From NCBI GenBank assembly GCA_023333565.1, contig JAJKFH010001454.1, positions 45,750-109,749 on the forward strand: a stretch of 64,000 bases of DNA. Reading direction: 5' to 3'. Source of the DNA: Puffinus mauretanicus. Its lineage: Eukaryota > Chordata > Aves > Procellariiformes > Procellariidae. This document shows positions 19,600-33,200 of this stretch, one piece after another (the stretch's first letter is position 1; each line of letters begins with the position of its first letter). The position numbers were made by a program, and so were the translations under genes. The notes under the pieces were generated by a model, which did not search any database, had not been told where the DNA came from, and saw only the letters and a program-made list of their open reading frames with translations.

Positions 19600-22500
19600 G
19601 TGACTGTGTTTGGTATACCGTCCACACAACCTGCTGATGGCTACTCGATCCAACATGACTGTATAACCTTTGCTTCAGACTAACCATTAGACTCTTACGG
19701 CTATTCCACCTACCCCTGACAACACCCCTGGGCAGGGCAGCTCCAAGCTAAACACACACATGCACAGACCAACACTACACGGAACCCTGCAAACAACGCA
19801 CCTCAAAGAGGAGAGAAAACTCTTGGCAAGAAGAATGACGCCTGGACAGAAGACACCATCAAGCAAGAAGACCCGTGGACCATGACGGTGACGTGAGGAG
19901 GCTCTGCAGCAACCCCAGAAAGAGAGTAGAACATCACAGCCCATAACAAGAAGTTATTCTCAAAACTGAGAAGATGTACGCGCAAGAAGCCTGGCCTTAA
20001 GACCTAAGAACGTAAGGATGCAGGGAAGAAATCCCAGTCCGTGAAAATGGATGGCTAGAGAGTAGAGCTGCTCATGCAGCCAGGAAGAATGCTGGAAGAG
20101 AGGACCATCCGGAAAATTCTGAGACACGAGACCAATCCATGCTTCAAGCTTCTTCAAGAAGTGCCCTACGGGCACTATGCCGATGAGTACAGGCATTTGA
20201 GATCCTAGGGATGGCGCCCGAGAGGCACGCTGTGCTCCTCAAGCGCAAAGAGGACATCAAGACCTGAGGAAGGCCTAAGACACAGAAGACAGACCACACA
20301 AACTACACAACAATGGACACAGGCTGGAACTGCCCTGCCCAACACACACTAGCGTCATGCTGAAGAGTAGCCAGCTCCCTTTAACTGCCCAAAGAGGACT
20401 GTTCCTGGACAGCCCTTTGCCCTATAGTAGCTTTAAATCCCCCTTCCTGCAGTTGCCAACTTTGTCCCCTTGCCCTCTCCCCAGCCATCATCTCTCAACT
20501 TAGCTTTCAGAGGGCCAGAGCTCTGAACCCATCCTTGACAAAAGACACATTGGCTAGCTGATCTCTTCCTGCAGTCACCAGGTTCCTCTTCAGTATCTGA
20601 AAAAAAAAAAAAAAAAAACCACACACCACAAACCAAAACACAAAACACCAGCAGTAAGCATCATGACAGTAGACACTGCTCTCTTCCACAACACCCTCAT
20701 CCTCACAAGAGCTGTGGCATTGCGCTTGCCTGCTCCACGCCGATTCCAGAGTCGGAGGCTGTGGCCATTAATAGTGGCACCTAAGATACCAAGAGACACA
20801 ATTACCATTGCACTTGCCAGAAATGACCAGTCCCGTGCTCCTCCTCACCAGTACCCAGCTCACCTCAAATGCGCATCCAATTCCAAAGGTGGCCGGCACG
20901 GCACCTGCCAAACCACAGAGAAACACTTCACTTGAGTTGCCCCATAATACTTTGCTATTAGCCTCACCCTCTCAGACCGTTCATCGGCATGCAGCTTCAC
21001 CCCTCCGAGACTGCATGCAGCACCTACAAAAACCGAAGCTAAAGGCACATACTAGATACTGCCTGAAACCTCAGCCTGCCCACAGCAATTGCTGTCTCCC
21101 ACTCTTATACCTTGGCTGCTCACCATCCCTGCCTCTGCCATTTACTGGTTGCCACATTGAGGCTCAGATACCACCTGTAAAACACAGACAACAACGGATG
21201 CTTAGAACTTCACTGACAATATGACACCTGAAAAATAACTGCTACTTCAGGCCACTAAGTCATTGCTTACCATGCCCGAGGAAGCTCCGGTGCCTATATC
21301 CCACATAGCTTCACACCTTTAAAATAAAACAAAAAACCCAAACCATACGCTAGTTGTATAGCCACCAGTCAAATCTTGCCTCCAACACCACACACCCACC
21401 CACCTTCTTACAGTGCTCTGCTTGCCTCTCTTCCATCGCCCTTTGGTGTGCGGCTCATCCCTCTGCACCTGCAAAACCAATATCAGATGGGTCACCCGGA
21501 TACAGAGCAATAGCAATGTGTGCTATTTCCGAAGTCCAGAGTCCAACTGCAGCCTGCCAGTAAACAAAATATGTAAATCAAACATACAAGCTTTAACACA
21601 TTTGAGATTCAATCTGCTCAAGTAGCACTTTAGCTGCCACTCCCAGATGGCTCCAGTCATCCCCTCGGTGCCTGCCAAATGCTATGGAAATTACTGTCCT
21701 CGCCTGCTGTGATGGCTAATTGCCCCAAGATGGGCTGTACAGCCTTTGCCAAAACAGGCTAGGCATATTCACATAAACCATACACTCTTATTGCTGTTCT
21801 TCCCCTGGCTCTACCATTGCCATGCCCCCAGGCAGAGCAGCTCCAACCCAGACGTGTGCATGCACAGACCAGCACTGCACACAAACGCTACAAACGACAC
21901 AACCCAGCAACCTAAGAAAACTGTCAGTAAGAAGAATGACTCCTGGCCTGGAGGTGCGAGGCAAGAAGATTGATGGGGCCGTGAGACAGAATCTATGGCA
22001 GCCCCAGACAAGTCGAACACCATCGCCCATGATAAAAAGATATGTCTACAACAGAGAAGCCAAGCGTAAAGACATAAGAATGTTAAGACATGGGGAAGAA
22101 GTCCCAGAAAAGGGCTCCAGAAAAACAGACTGCTCTTGAGCAGCGATGCTGGTGCTGCCTTAATCACCAGCATAAGAAGATGACCATCTGTAAACTTCCA
22201 ATATGCAAGACACATGAGACAGATCTGTGTGTTAGACTTATGTGAGAAAGGAAGCACTCAGTTAGCGTTACGCTGATGAGCCGAGGCTCTCAAGACCCTC
22301 GGTATTGCTACAGATGTGCCTGCCAGGCACAGAGAAAAATGGAGACATCAAGACCTGATTAAGGTATTGTATGGGACACAGAACACAGACTACAAAAACT
22401 ACACAATAACACAGACACAGGCTGGAACTGCCCTGCCAACACTCATTTTGCGGAAAGGACCCCATGCCCTCTCTCTGCCCAAATGTGTCTGATCTCTGCC

Positions 22501-23900
22501 AGCCTTCTTCGCTATGCTGATTTTAAAACCCCTGTCTGCCCCACCTGCGCTTCCCCCACCCAACTGACCACCCGCACAAAGATAGCATCGGCCCCTCAAC
22601 TTGCCTTTCAGAGGGCTGGGGATCAGAAACCATCCTTTACAATGACCACATAGGCTACCTAGGATGTTGCTGCAATCACCCGGATCCTTTTTGTCATCTG
22701 TAAACGTGGAACACTATCAGTCAGCATCAACACTGACCTCTTCCACAACGACACCCTCCTCGGAAGCGCCGTGGCGTCCTCCTCACTCCCAGTCTAATGC
22801 TGGATGTTGTGGCCAGTGTCACCCATGGCACCTAAAAAACCAGAGATACAAAGTGACCATTGTGCCTGGAAGCCGTCACCTGCTCACAAACAATTCTACA
22901 CCTCAAAAATAACCACTGCTATGGTTTCATGTTCATCGCTCACCTTGCCCAACAAGCTCAGGACCTGACGTGCTGCTTCGCATGCAGTTTTGCAAGTCGC
23001 TTTACACCTTCAAAACAGAAGGTTAACTAGTCACATAGGCACTAACAGCAGCACATTCCCTTCATTGTCATGTGCAGACCTACCTTCTCATGGCATTCTG
23101 CTCACCTCCTCCCTTCGGTATCTGGCTCCCTACTGTGCATCTGCAGCAACAATAAAACAAAGTCAACCAGAGGCTGACAAATACTGTAACAAGCAGTCAA
23201 CCTTCCCTATTCTGACTTCTTCGCTCCACTAACCTTGTTGATCTGTGCTTTGCACTCTGATCTGCCATGCTGAGTCAGCAACATCAGCGAGTTCAAGAAA
23301 AAGAAAACCAGTAATACCCATAAGTAGTATACACCCTTCACTTTTCTTTCCCCTACTCCAATAGCCACATCCCAGACTCATCCTTTCTCCCAGCAGGCTA
23401 ACACAGCTCCACTCGCCTCCCGTGCTGCGCCTCCAGGGTCAGTGGCTGTGTCAGGCACTCGCTCGTATAGTCGGTCCATCTCCGATGAATCGGGAACCAT
23501 AAACTTTGATGCTGAGCCCGTCTTGGGAAAGTGCAGAGAGGCACTGTTATATACTGCTTTCCAAAAGAGAGAGCCTACTGTGCAAAACCAACTAACAAAT
23601 CCCTTTGACTTACATACTCAGGCAACACAGAGACCACAAAAGCACAAAGCCCAAACGATCAACCTCACCCCCCCATCACACCCCATGACACCATCCATTC
23701 ACTTTTGCCATCGTGCCTCACTCGACTATCCTGCTTAGCTTAGACCTATTCCTTAAATGACAAGTTTAAGTCAAATCACCCACCAACACACAAAAAATAC
23801 AGTTACTGCCAGATGACTCTAATATAGGTAGAGGCTGATACGCCAAACAAGGTAGTCTCATGCAGACCACTCAGACCCAATGCTTGATGATAGATGCTTC
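19600..23900. repeat. Diverged tandem duplication, ~2.1-kb period
   Basis: Matching landmarks are offset by 2,100 bp: GGGCAGCTCCAAGC (about 19736) with GAGCAGCTCCAACC (21836); GCTTTCAGAGGGCCAG (20503) with CCTTTCAGAGGGCTGG (22604); CTCTTCCACAACACCCTC (20680) with CTCTTCCACAACGACACC. Divergence is high, with many indels. Within each copy shorter CTCAC...TGCCTGCAAAA-type units seem to recur. No gene model is supported. Confidence 0.65.
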
Positions 23901-26900
23901 TTGCCAAAATACAAGTTCAATGAGGAAAAGCCAACGGTGATGCAGACCAAGCTATTAAGATCTCCGTACAGAAGTACGCATTACTTCAGATGGCGGGATG
24001 GTTCTGCCAGGTCGGTCCAACCCAAGCACAGGGTTCTAATGCCTGTCCAGTGGTATCCGTGATATGTCTCACAGCCTCCCATGTAATAGACAGCTCCCCT
24101 GTCCAGGACCATGTTTTGCATGTCCCAGCCTCTCCCTGCCCCCACAATGAAAATTAAACAGAACAAATAAGGACTCTGCTTCATCATCTTGGCCTCTGAA
24201 AGAAGCTTCCTTCCTCCACTGACAGTCAACACAGATATCCTCATGCTGTTCCTTGAATGCAGGCTAGCCCTTGGGTGCCTGTACTGCCAAAGGAAGAGAA
24301 AATGATTATGCTCTTGTAACATGCTCCATCATCTTCTTGTTCAAGAAATTGAAAGAAAGTTACCATGCCAATGGCTACATAACAGAAATTTATGCAGGAG
24401 GTGGCTGAGCCCATCCCTGTAAATGGAACACTCCGCTATGATCCTGCTTTGCCTTTCGGTGACAGTGCCTGCCATCAGGGTGCCCCAAATCCCTTTGTGA
24501 GTCGCTAGGAAAATCAGATACGATTAGTTCAAAACATCTGGCAAAGAAGACATGACCTAAAAACATGTACCCCACCTTATCCCAAAACCTGTCAGATAGC
24601 TGGCTTCCTCCCACACAAAACTCATATCTTTGACAAATACACAAAACAGAACAACATTACACCAAATAGAACAAAATCCTTACCCTCTGATAAGCTCTGA
24701 AAGGGATTAGCGCACCCACATAATATATACTCACACTAACAACCCACATACCAGAATTCCTCAGGGTCAGCCCTGCAAAGATGGAAGGAAGCCCAATGCT
24801 ACCTCCCCGGATGCTCTGGTGCTCTGCGCCCCTCTCTTGATGGGAGCAGCAGAGAAAACACTGGTGATGATATCTGCCAAAAAAAAAAAAAAGATCAAAG
24901 AATGTTACAGGGACCTGGATGTCAAAAGACGACCTGACTTTATCTGCAGGAATAAACAAAAGAAATCCTGCAAAAAAATTCTCATCAAACCAGAAAATAT
25001 GAAAAACCCAGGAAGTTCAAAAAGACAGGACATTGTACCGTGCAGCAACTGAGACTGCCCAACAGATGAAGCTGCGAGGACAAGAGATCTGCTACAAAAG
25101 CAGCTGAAGACCCTCGAGCCCAATTACCTACAAAGCCCCTTAGGGAATTACAGCAGCAGCCAGCCAATGGAGAAACCACAACAGTGTGACATGGTGACTC
25201 AAAGATCTAAAATGGACACCCTACAACTACAGAAACTGGTGCTAAAAACATAATAGATAAATTATAGATAATAGATAAATAGATAATAGAACAAGACAAC
25301 ATAACTGCCATGACTGATACTAGAGCAAACCTCATTGGACACTTAAGGAAAAAGGCAAAAATGGAAAAACAGAAAAAGTTTGCATGCCCGGGACTGCAAT
25401 AAAAACGACAGACCCCTGGCTGGAGATTGTTATAAGCACAAATAATATGCATCCTCTTCTCCAAGAAATTCCAGGTATAAGACAGTGACACAAGCCTGCA
25501 CTTAAATAAGTGCCTAGTCAATGCCTCTAAGTAACAATGACTGTTACATCCAAATGAATGGTGAAGGGATGGACACAAAAATTAAGTCAGGGAATGAAGT
25601 AAGTAAAAGGCACAGAGAAGTAGAGACCTCAGTTCTGGAGGGTACCTTAACATACCTAATGCTTTCTGAGATAAGACTTGTCTGATGTTCAGCCCTGTAT
25701 GTTGTGATGCGGAGGCCTGGACAGCTTACGCTGCGTCTCTCATGACTTTGTCGTATCTCCCATCAGCTGTGGGGAGACTAAAACAGAACAGACCTCATCG
25801 ACACCCAAATCCAACTGCAAAACCCATCTGAGTAAGGCTCATGAACACACCTCTCTTTCCCAACCATCCCCTGGTCCCAAAATTTTTGAAACCCCTTCTC
25901 TTGTCCTGAACTGTCAGGGAAGGAACTCCGCTCCATCCCGACAGCTCCTGTCCTATATTTGCACCCCTGAACCCGCTGTGTCAGCTGCTCCTTGGGAGCT
26001 GCTCTTCCCAGCTATGCCCTGTGTTCTGCAAGCACCTCCTACCTTCCATGTTCCCCACAGACTCTGAACTCTGCTACAATCCCACAAAATAAGTGAAGTC
26101 CTGATGTTTATAATCTATGAGCCACAAGCTGCATTGGTTCTAGGGACAACAGGATACTCTGTGAGCGATCAGGAAAGGCCATGAGCCATTCCATATGCTG
26201 AAAGACACTATGCCTTATGTCTTGCTGCTTTCTTGAAAAAAAAATGCTGCTATATACAGATGCATACAAGATGCTCAGTTTAACCCCTGCTAGATAATCT
26301 CACCATCAGTCTTATTAAGAGATTATGTCAACAGCTTCTACAATAGACAGCAAAACTGGTGAAAAAAACAAGGTTTCATCTTCAATAAAGTCAGAAATTC
26401 CAAAAAAATACAATACACCTGGAATAAATAAAAAAAAAAACCCAAAAACATATTATTAAACCATCTTGCCACCTCTGAACACCCAATACAAATTTACTGA
26501 CCTGAAAAAAAAAAAAAAAAGGTACACACAAGTGTACTTTCTTCTATATGTGCAGCTGAACCTTGACTGGTCCTGAAGCCCTTACCTTAAACAGACACCT
26601 CTGCTTCCCTAAATGCCAAAATATGACTACCCAAATAACTTAGCTCAAAAGCTGCAATTAACCGAAGGAACAGAAGAACACTATCTCCAGAGAAGCCCAG
26701 AAGCAGAATGAGCTCCCTGATGAGAGGCTGTAGCTCATATACCCCGGGCCTCAGCCATCACCCTTCCCACAACCACCTGGGAAAGGGGAGGGGTGAACCA
26801 CCAGAAGGAATAAAGGCAGCCAGAGGAGCAGCAGGGAGTTTTCTCAACTGCCTTAAGTTTACAGCGTGCAAAGTGCTGAGAAAGCTACCCTTACTGGAAA

Positions 26901-27430
26901 TGACAATACCTGCTCTTTTACTACAACTGTATCTATTGTATCAGCAACATGACTGGGTAGGGACTTAAACTTAATTTTTCGGGGGTGTAGATAGAAAAAG
27001 ATAGATGTCCTACTAAGCTATGTAGGAAAGTACTTCATTAAATGCAATAACAATATCATTATTAAAAACTATGTGCTTTAGTTTCCTATAAAAAACCCAA
27101 AATGCTATGGGGTTACACTTCATTTATAGCAAGACCACGCATGCTGCCTAACTTCTACCAGAACTACGTTCTGGATAGGACTGAATGACAAAGCAGAATT
27201 AGATCCCATAAGAATCCCTTCTCAAAAATATCTCTGGTTGCGAAGTAAATTATTTACTGTAAATCACCGACGATTCAGAGTCACCTCAACGGTCTCTCCG
27301 ACTGACTCTCTTAACAGAACTAGATGAGTCCCAAAGGACAGAAAACATGAAAAAAACATGGAAATACAAGAAACGTATCAGAAGCTGTATGAAGCAGCCC
27401 AATTAACACCCAAGTAGCTAGAACAAAAAT
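23901..27430. other. Non-coding stretch, nothing recognised
   Basis: No conserved coding block, RNA or transposon was identified. A short GATA-type microsatellite lies at about 25247-25290, and A-runs near 24876 and 26503. Open frames are short and unremarkable. Confidence 0.5.
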
Positions 27431-30230
27431 TAACTGAAAACATGACAAAAAATGCCATGGGAGAATTGTTGATAAAAATAGATGAAGGCTATTGCCTTCT
27501 CTGAACAAATCAAGAGGAGATCTGAGCCGATGATAGACATCTTTAGGGTACCATATACCAAATAGAAACATACTGTAAGACAGAAAACGAACAGACTGCT
27601 CTGGAGCACAAAGATGGCTTCGGCAAAGGTTCTGGCAGAACAGGAGGCATTGTCACAGGGATTAGAGAGGTCCTGAAGGGGCTGGAGAGACCATCTTGGG
27701 ATGTAATGAGCTCCAAAGGGAACTGAACAAAGTACAAATGTCCTCAGGGGACTGGGGACCGAACGGAGGCGCACCAAATGGGTGAGAGGACAGAAAGACC
27801 AGCCCCAGTAACAGATGCGGACTCAGGAAGGGTTCTGAGGAGAAAAGAGGGGGGCAAAGAGCCCTCCCGAGCTAGAACGGTGCTCTGGGACTGTCCTGGT
27901 TTTGGCTGGGATGGAGTTGATTTTCTTCCTATTAACTGGTATAGTGCTGTGTTTTGGATGTAGTGTGAGAATAATGTTGATGACACACTGATGTGTTGGT
28001 TGTTGCTAGGTATTGTTTATGCTAGTCAAGGACTTTTTGTCTTCCCATGCCCTGCCAGATGTGCAGGGGGCTGGGAGGGACCGTGGCCAGGACGGCTGGC
28101 CCAGCTGGCAAATGGGCTATTCCATACCATATGATGTCATGCTCAGCATATAAGGCTGGGTGAAGAAGAAGGAGGGGGGGGCGTTCGGAGTGATGGCGTT
28201 TGTCTTCCCAAGTAACCGTTACGCGTGATGGAGCCCTGCTTTCCTGGCGATGGCTGAACACCTGCCTGCCAATGGGAAGTGGTGAATGAATTCCTTGTTT
28301 TGCTTTGCTTGCATGCGCGGCTTTTGCTTTCCCTATTAAACTGTCTTTATCTCAACCCACGAGTTTTTCTCACTTTTACCCTTCTGATTCTCTCCCCCAT
28401 CCCACCTGGCGGGGGGGTGAGCGAGCGGCTGCGTGGTATTTGGCTGCTGCCAGGTTAAACCACGACAGGGACATAGGGTATGTCTCGTGAGAGCTCAGCA
28501 AAGGGAGCAGAGGAGTGCTGAGGGGGCCTGAAAGACCAAAGAAGCCTCGGAGATAACAATGAGGAACTCTGAAGGGATTTCAACGAAGTACAGATGACGT
28601 CAGGGGGCCGGGAGCTAAATGAAGGCATCCTGAATGGCAGAGGGTAAGATAAGAGTGCTCTGAAGAGCACAAAAAAAATTAAAAGAGAGCTAAGGTGCTA
28701 CAAGAGTGGAGTACAAGAGAGGACTCAGATGACATTGTTATAGAGAGTAGAGGAATTAGGAGGGGGCAGGGTAAGAAAAGAAGGCTTGGATACACACAGT
28801 GAGGGCCTTGGAGCCTCAGGAGGGCATCTAGTCAAACTACAGATGACCGAGTGAGAGAGGAACTGAACGTACACACCCTCGATGGCAAAGAGAAAGATAA
28901 AGGAGCACTGTGTAGCAAAGAAAGATGGCAGGCTCTGACGGAACAAGAAAGATGGAAAGGGAGATAAAGTGCTACAAGGTGCTGTGGAGAACGAGGAGGG
29001 TCTCGTGACTGTGAGGAGAGGGGCATTGAGGGGATCTGATGGACAAAAGAAGGGTTGGAGATGTCAAGGAGGAACTCGGGTGATCTGAGCAGAGTACAGA
29101 TGGTCTCGGGTGGCTAGGGATTGAACACAGGAAATCTAGATAGCATAGAGGAACAAATGAATGCTCTATGGCTCAAAGTGCTACAAGATGGATGTAGAGC
29201 ACAAGGAAGGTCTCAGGAAGCATCGTGACCGGGAGAAAAAATGTCCCAAGGGAGCCAGAGAGACAGAAAAAGGATTGAGGACAGGACAATTAAATCTGGA
29301 GGGGATCTGAACTGAGTAAACCTGTCATCAGAGGGCCAGGGAACGAATAGAGGCACGGCTAGAGGGAAGAGAGGACCGAATGACTGGGCTGGGTCACAGA
29401 TACGGACTTGGGAAGTCTTTCGAGGGAGTGAGAGAGGTGTGAGGTCTGCTACAAAGCTAAAAGTGTGCTACGGGGAACCTCGAAGGCATCGATAGGCATC
29501 GTGACACCATTAGAGGGGTCCTGATTGGGCGAGAGAGACCAAAGAGGGCTCAGGGACACAAGGAGGAAGTCTGGAGGGTATTTGAACAGAGTACAGATGT
29601 CCTCAGGAGGCTGGGGACCAAATAGAGGCACTCTGGATAGCAGATGAGATGATTAAGAGCGCTCCGAGGCACAAATAAACCCAAGGACAGGGTTCAGAGG
29701 TAACGAGAGAGGATCAAAGACTGCTACACAACGAGGTACTCAGGAGGGGATCTGAACAGAGTACAGATGTCCTCGGGGGACCCGGGCCCAAACAGAGGCA
29801 TCCGACATTGCGGAGGGAAGGTAAGAGTTCTCTAGGACAAAATGAAAGCCCGAGGAAGAGTTGTCTCTGAATAAGAAAGATGCAAAGCCCACTGCAGAAC
29901 TAAAGGATGGCTATGGAACACAAGGACGCTCGCAGGAAGCATCGTGACAGCAATAGAGGGGTGCTGAGGTGGCCGGAGAGACAGAAGGCGGCTCGAGGGC
30001 ACAAAGGTACTCGGGAGGGGTCTGAACAGAGTACAGATGTCGTGAGGGAGATGCTGACCCAATGGAGGTGAGCGAGATGGAGGAGAGGACAAAAAGACTG
30101 CTCTGAGGAAGAGGGATGACCCGAGGAGATGTTCTGACAAACTGAGCAGGGTACGAATCACACTCCAGAGATAAAAGCGTGCCGAGGAGACCCTCTAAAG
30201 CCTTGGGATGAATCAAGAGAAGAGGGGAGG
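27430..30230 (+). repeat. Satellite with ~250-275-bp irregular unit
   Basis: The string GAGTACAGATGTCCTC..GGGGACC.AA..GAGGCA or a variant recurs near 27735, 28587, 28836, 29094, 29313, 29591, 29762 and 30034. After removing the LTR insertion, most spacings are 219-278 bp, with one short unit of 171. Ser/Pro/Leu-rich minus-strand frames are repeat artefacts. Confidence 0.8.
27892..28467 (+). mobile_element. Solo ERV-L LTR, plus strand
   Basis: Full LTR from TGTCCTGGTTTTGGCTGGG to GGTTAAACCACGACA, flanked by a perfect 5-bp target duplication GGGAC (27887-27891 and 28468-28472). ATATAAGG promoter box and ATTAAA poly(A) signal are visible. It belongs to a subfamily different from the 3261-9946 LTRs (longer central part). 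The site split a satellite unit. Confidence 0.93.
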
Positions 30231-30234
30231 GGAA

Positions 30235-33200
30235 AAAGACACAACAAAAATTTACAAAGCGACAGGGTATGTGACAAACAAACAAGAAAGAATTAAAAAA
30301 TAGGGATAGACAGCTTGATAAAAGTAGACATAGAAAGAAAATTTTAAAATAAAAGGGTACGAGGCAGAGGAAGAAAAAATGAAAAAATAGGGACAGAAAA
30401 CTAGATAAAAGTAGGCACAAAAAAAATATTGAAAAACAAAGACATTAAAGGAGGAAAAAAAAATATAGGGAGAGCAAACTAAATAAACGGAGAAAAAAAT
30501 TGTAAAATTGGGAGAGTACCCAACAGACAGCAAATAATTAAAAAATAGGGACAGGAACTAGCTAAAAGCAGATGTAGAAAAAAAATTTAAAAAGTGACAA
30601 GATTAAGGAAATAAAGGAAAAAATTAAAAAACAGGACCAGCAAACTATATAAACAAAGACACAGAAACAAAATTTAAAAAGTGACGGGTACAGCACAGAC
30701 TAGAATGAAATAAAAAATAAAGACAGTGCACTGGATAAAACTAGCTATAGAAAAAATTTAAAAACAATGTGACACAGGAAAGACAGGAAATAATAAAAAA
30801 ATAGGGTTAGACATCTGGATAAAAGTAGACAGAAAGAAAATTTTAAAAGGGACAATGTAGAGGACAGATAGGAAAAAAGTAAATAATAGAGACAGAAAAT
30901 CTCTAAATAATAGAGACATAAAAGTGAATATAAAAATTAAAAAGGGAAGACATTAAGAGAGGAAAAAATTAAAAAATAGCAAAAAAACCTAAATAAGTGG
31001 AGACATAGAAAGAAATTTTTAAAAGCAACTGGGTACAGGACAGACTAGAATGAATTAAAAAATAAAGATGGCAAACTGGATAAAAATAGACGAGGAAAGA
31101 AAATTTAAAAGCGACGGGGGTACAGGACAGGCAGGAAACAATTAAAAAACAGGGAGAGACATCTTGATAAAAGTAGACATAGAACAAAATTTTTAAAAGC
31201 GACAGGATACAGAAACAGGAAAAAATTAAAAAATAGAGACAGAAAATGAGAGAAAAGTACACCTAGAAACAAAATTTCAAAACGAAAACAATTTTGAGAG
31301 TCAAAAATTAACAAATAGCGACAGTTAACTAGATAAAAGTAGACATAGAAAGAAAATTTTAAAAGTGATGTGGTTCACAACAGACAGGAAAGAATTGAGA
31401 AATCGAAACAGGAACTGGATAAAAGTAGACATAGAAAGAACATTTTAAAAGTACCAAGATTAAGGAAGTAAAGGAAAAAATTAAAAATAGGGACAGCGAA
31501 CTAAAATGGAGACATATAAAGTGAATTTAAAAACCAACAAGGTACACGACAGACAAGAAAGAATTAAAAAATAGGGATGGGAGCTTGCTAAAAGTAGACA
31601 CAGAAAGAAAATCTAAAAAGCGATGGCTCTAAGGAAAGACAAGAAACAATTAAAAAATAAAGACCATGAATGGGATAAAAGTAGATTAAGAAAGGGCATT
31701 TTAAAAAAAGGATTAAGAAAATAAAGGAAAAAAAATTGAAAAATAAGGACAACAAACTAAAACGCAGACATAGAAAGAAAATTTGAAAAGCAAAGGTGTA
31801 AAGGACAGACAAGAAAAAAAAATACAGACAGTGGACTGGATAAAAGACATAGAAAATATTAAAAGCAACAGGGATTAGGAAAATAAAGGAAAAAAAAAAT
31901 AAGGACAGTGAACTAAATAAACAGAAACAGAGAAAGAAATGTTTAAAAGTGATGGGGATTAAGACAGGAAAAGATTAAACAATAGAGAGAGAAAACTAAA
32001 TAAAAGTACATATAAAGAATTTTAAAAGCCATGGGATTAAGAGAGGAAAAAATTAAAAAACAGGGACAGCAAATGAAATGAACGGAGACATAGCAAGTAC
32101 ATTTTAAAAGCAATGGGGTACGTGACAGACAGGAAAGAAATAAAATACAGGGATAGGGAACTTGATAAAAATAGACATAGAAACAAAATTTGAAAATCCA
32201 AGGGATTAAGAGAGGAAAGAATTAAAAAATAGGGACAGCAAACTAAATAAAGACATAGACAGATAATTTAAAAAGCGAGGACACTAAGGAAATGCAAGAA
32301 ATAATAAAAAATAAAAACAGTGAACTGGATAAAAGAAGATATAGAAAGAAAATTTAAAAGCGACATGTTAAACAACAGACAGGAAAGAATTAAAAAATAA
32401 GGATAAGCCTGTTGATAAAAGTGGTCACGGAAAGAAAATTTTAAAAGCAATGAAGTCAGACAGGGAAAAATTTAAAATAGGAACATCAAAATAGATAAAA
32501 GTAGACATAGAAATAAAATTTTAAAAGCCAAGGGATTAAGAGATGAAAAGATTAAAAAATAGGGACAGCAAACTACAATGGAGACATAGAAAGACAATTT
32601 TTAAAAAGGAGGCGCTACAGAAGGACAAGAAATAATTCAAAACTAAAAACATCAAACAGGATAAAAGCAGACATAGAACATTTTAAAAGCAATAATGACT
32701 AGGAGAAGTAAAGAAAAAAGTGAAGAATAGAGACAACAAACTAAATAAACGAAGACATACAAAGTAAATTTTTAAAGCGATGGGGTACCTGACAGGCATG
32801 AAACAAATAACACATAGGAAAAGGGAGCTTGACAAAAGTTGGCATAGAAGGAAAATTTAAGAAGCGATGAGGTACAGGACAGACAGGAAAGAACTAAAAA
32901 TAGAGACTGCAAACTAGATAAAAGTAGACATAGAAGCAACATTTTAAAAGCCAGGGGATTAAGAGAGGACAAAATTATAGAATATTGGTAGCACATAAAA
33001 ATGAGACAGAGAAAGAAAATTTTAGAAGTGAGAGCAGTAAGGAAAGACAAGAAATAATGCAGAAATTAAAACAGCGAAAGGGATAAAGGTAGAAAGAAAG
33101 AAAAATTAAGGAAATAAGGAAAAAATTAAAAAATAGCAACAGCAAACTAAAATGGAGACGTAGAAAGAAAATCTAAAAAGCGACGGCACTAAGTGTTGTG

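Larger units (their letters stand above)
13951..19600 (+). mobile_element. Class II (ERV-K/betaretrovirus-like) provirus, 3' truncated
   Basis: Order: LTR, Lys-type PBS, leader with a 25-bp repeat, gag, dUTPase-protease, RT, RNase H, integrase and the first ~79 codons of env. No 3' LTR or later env is present. At about 19600 the sequence passes into a host tandem block. Gag, protease and RT are largely open, while RNase H and integrase carry stops and a shift. The class II call rests on the tRNA-Lys PBS, the dUTPase fused before the protease, and the YMDD-type RT. Confidence 0.88.

Noticed and set aside
20663..21224. Two overlapping frames in the 2.1-kb duplication
   Set aside because: Not kept in the second copy at the 2,100-bp offset, where indels break both.
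30252..33050. Many minus-strand frames of 60-97 codons coding for Phe/Leu/Tyr-rich, membrane-like peptides
   Set aside because: They are the complement of the purine-rich satellite; composition and repetition explain both openness and hydrophobicity.
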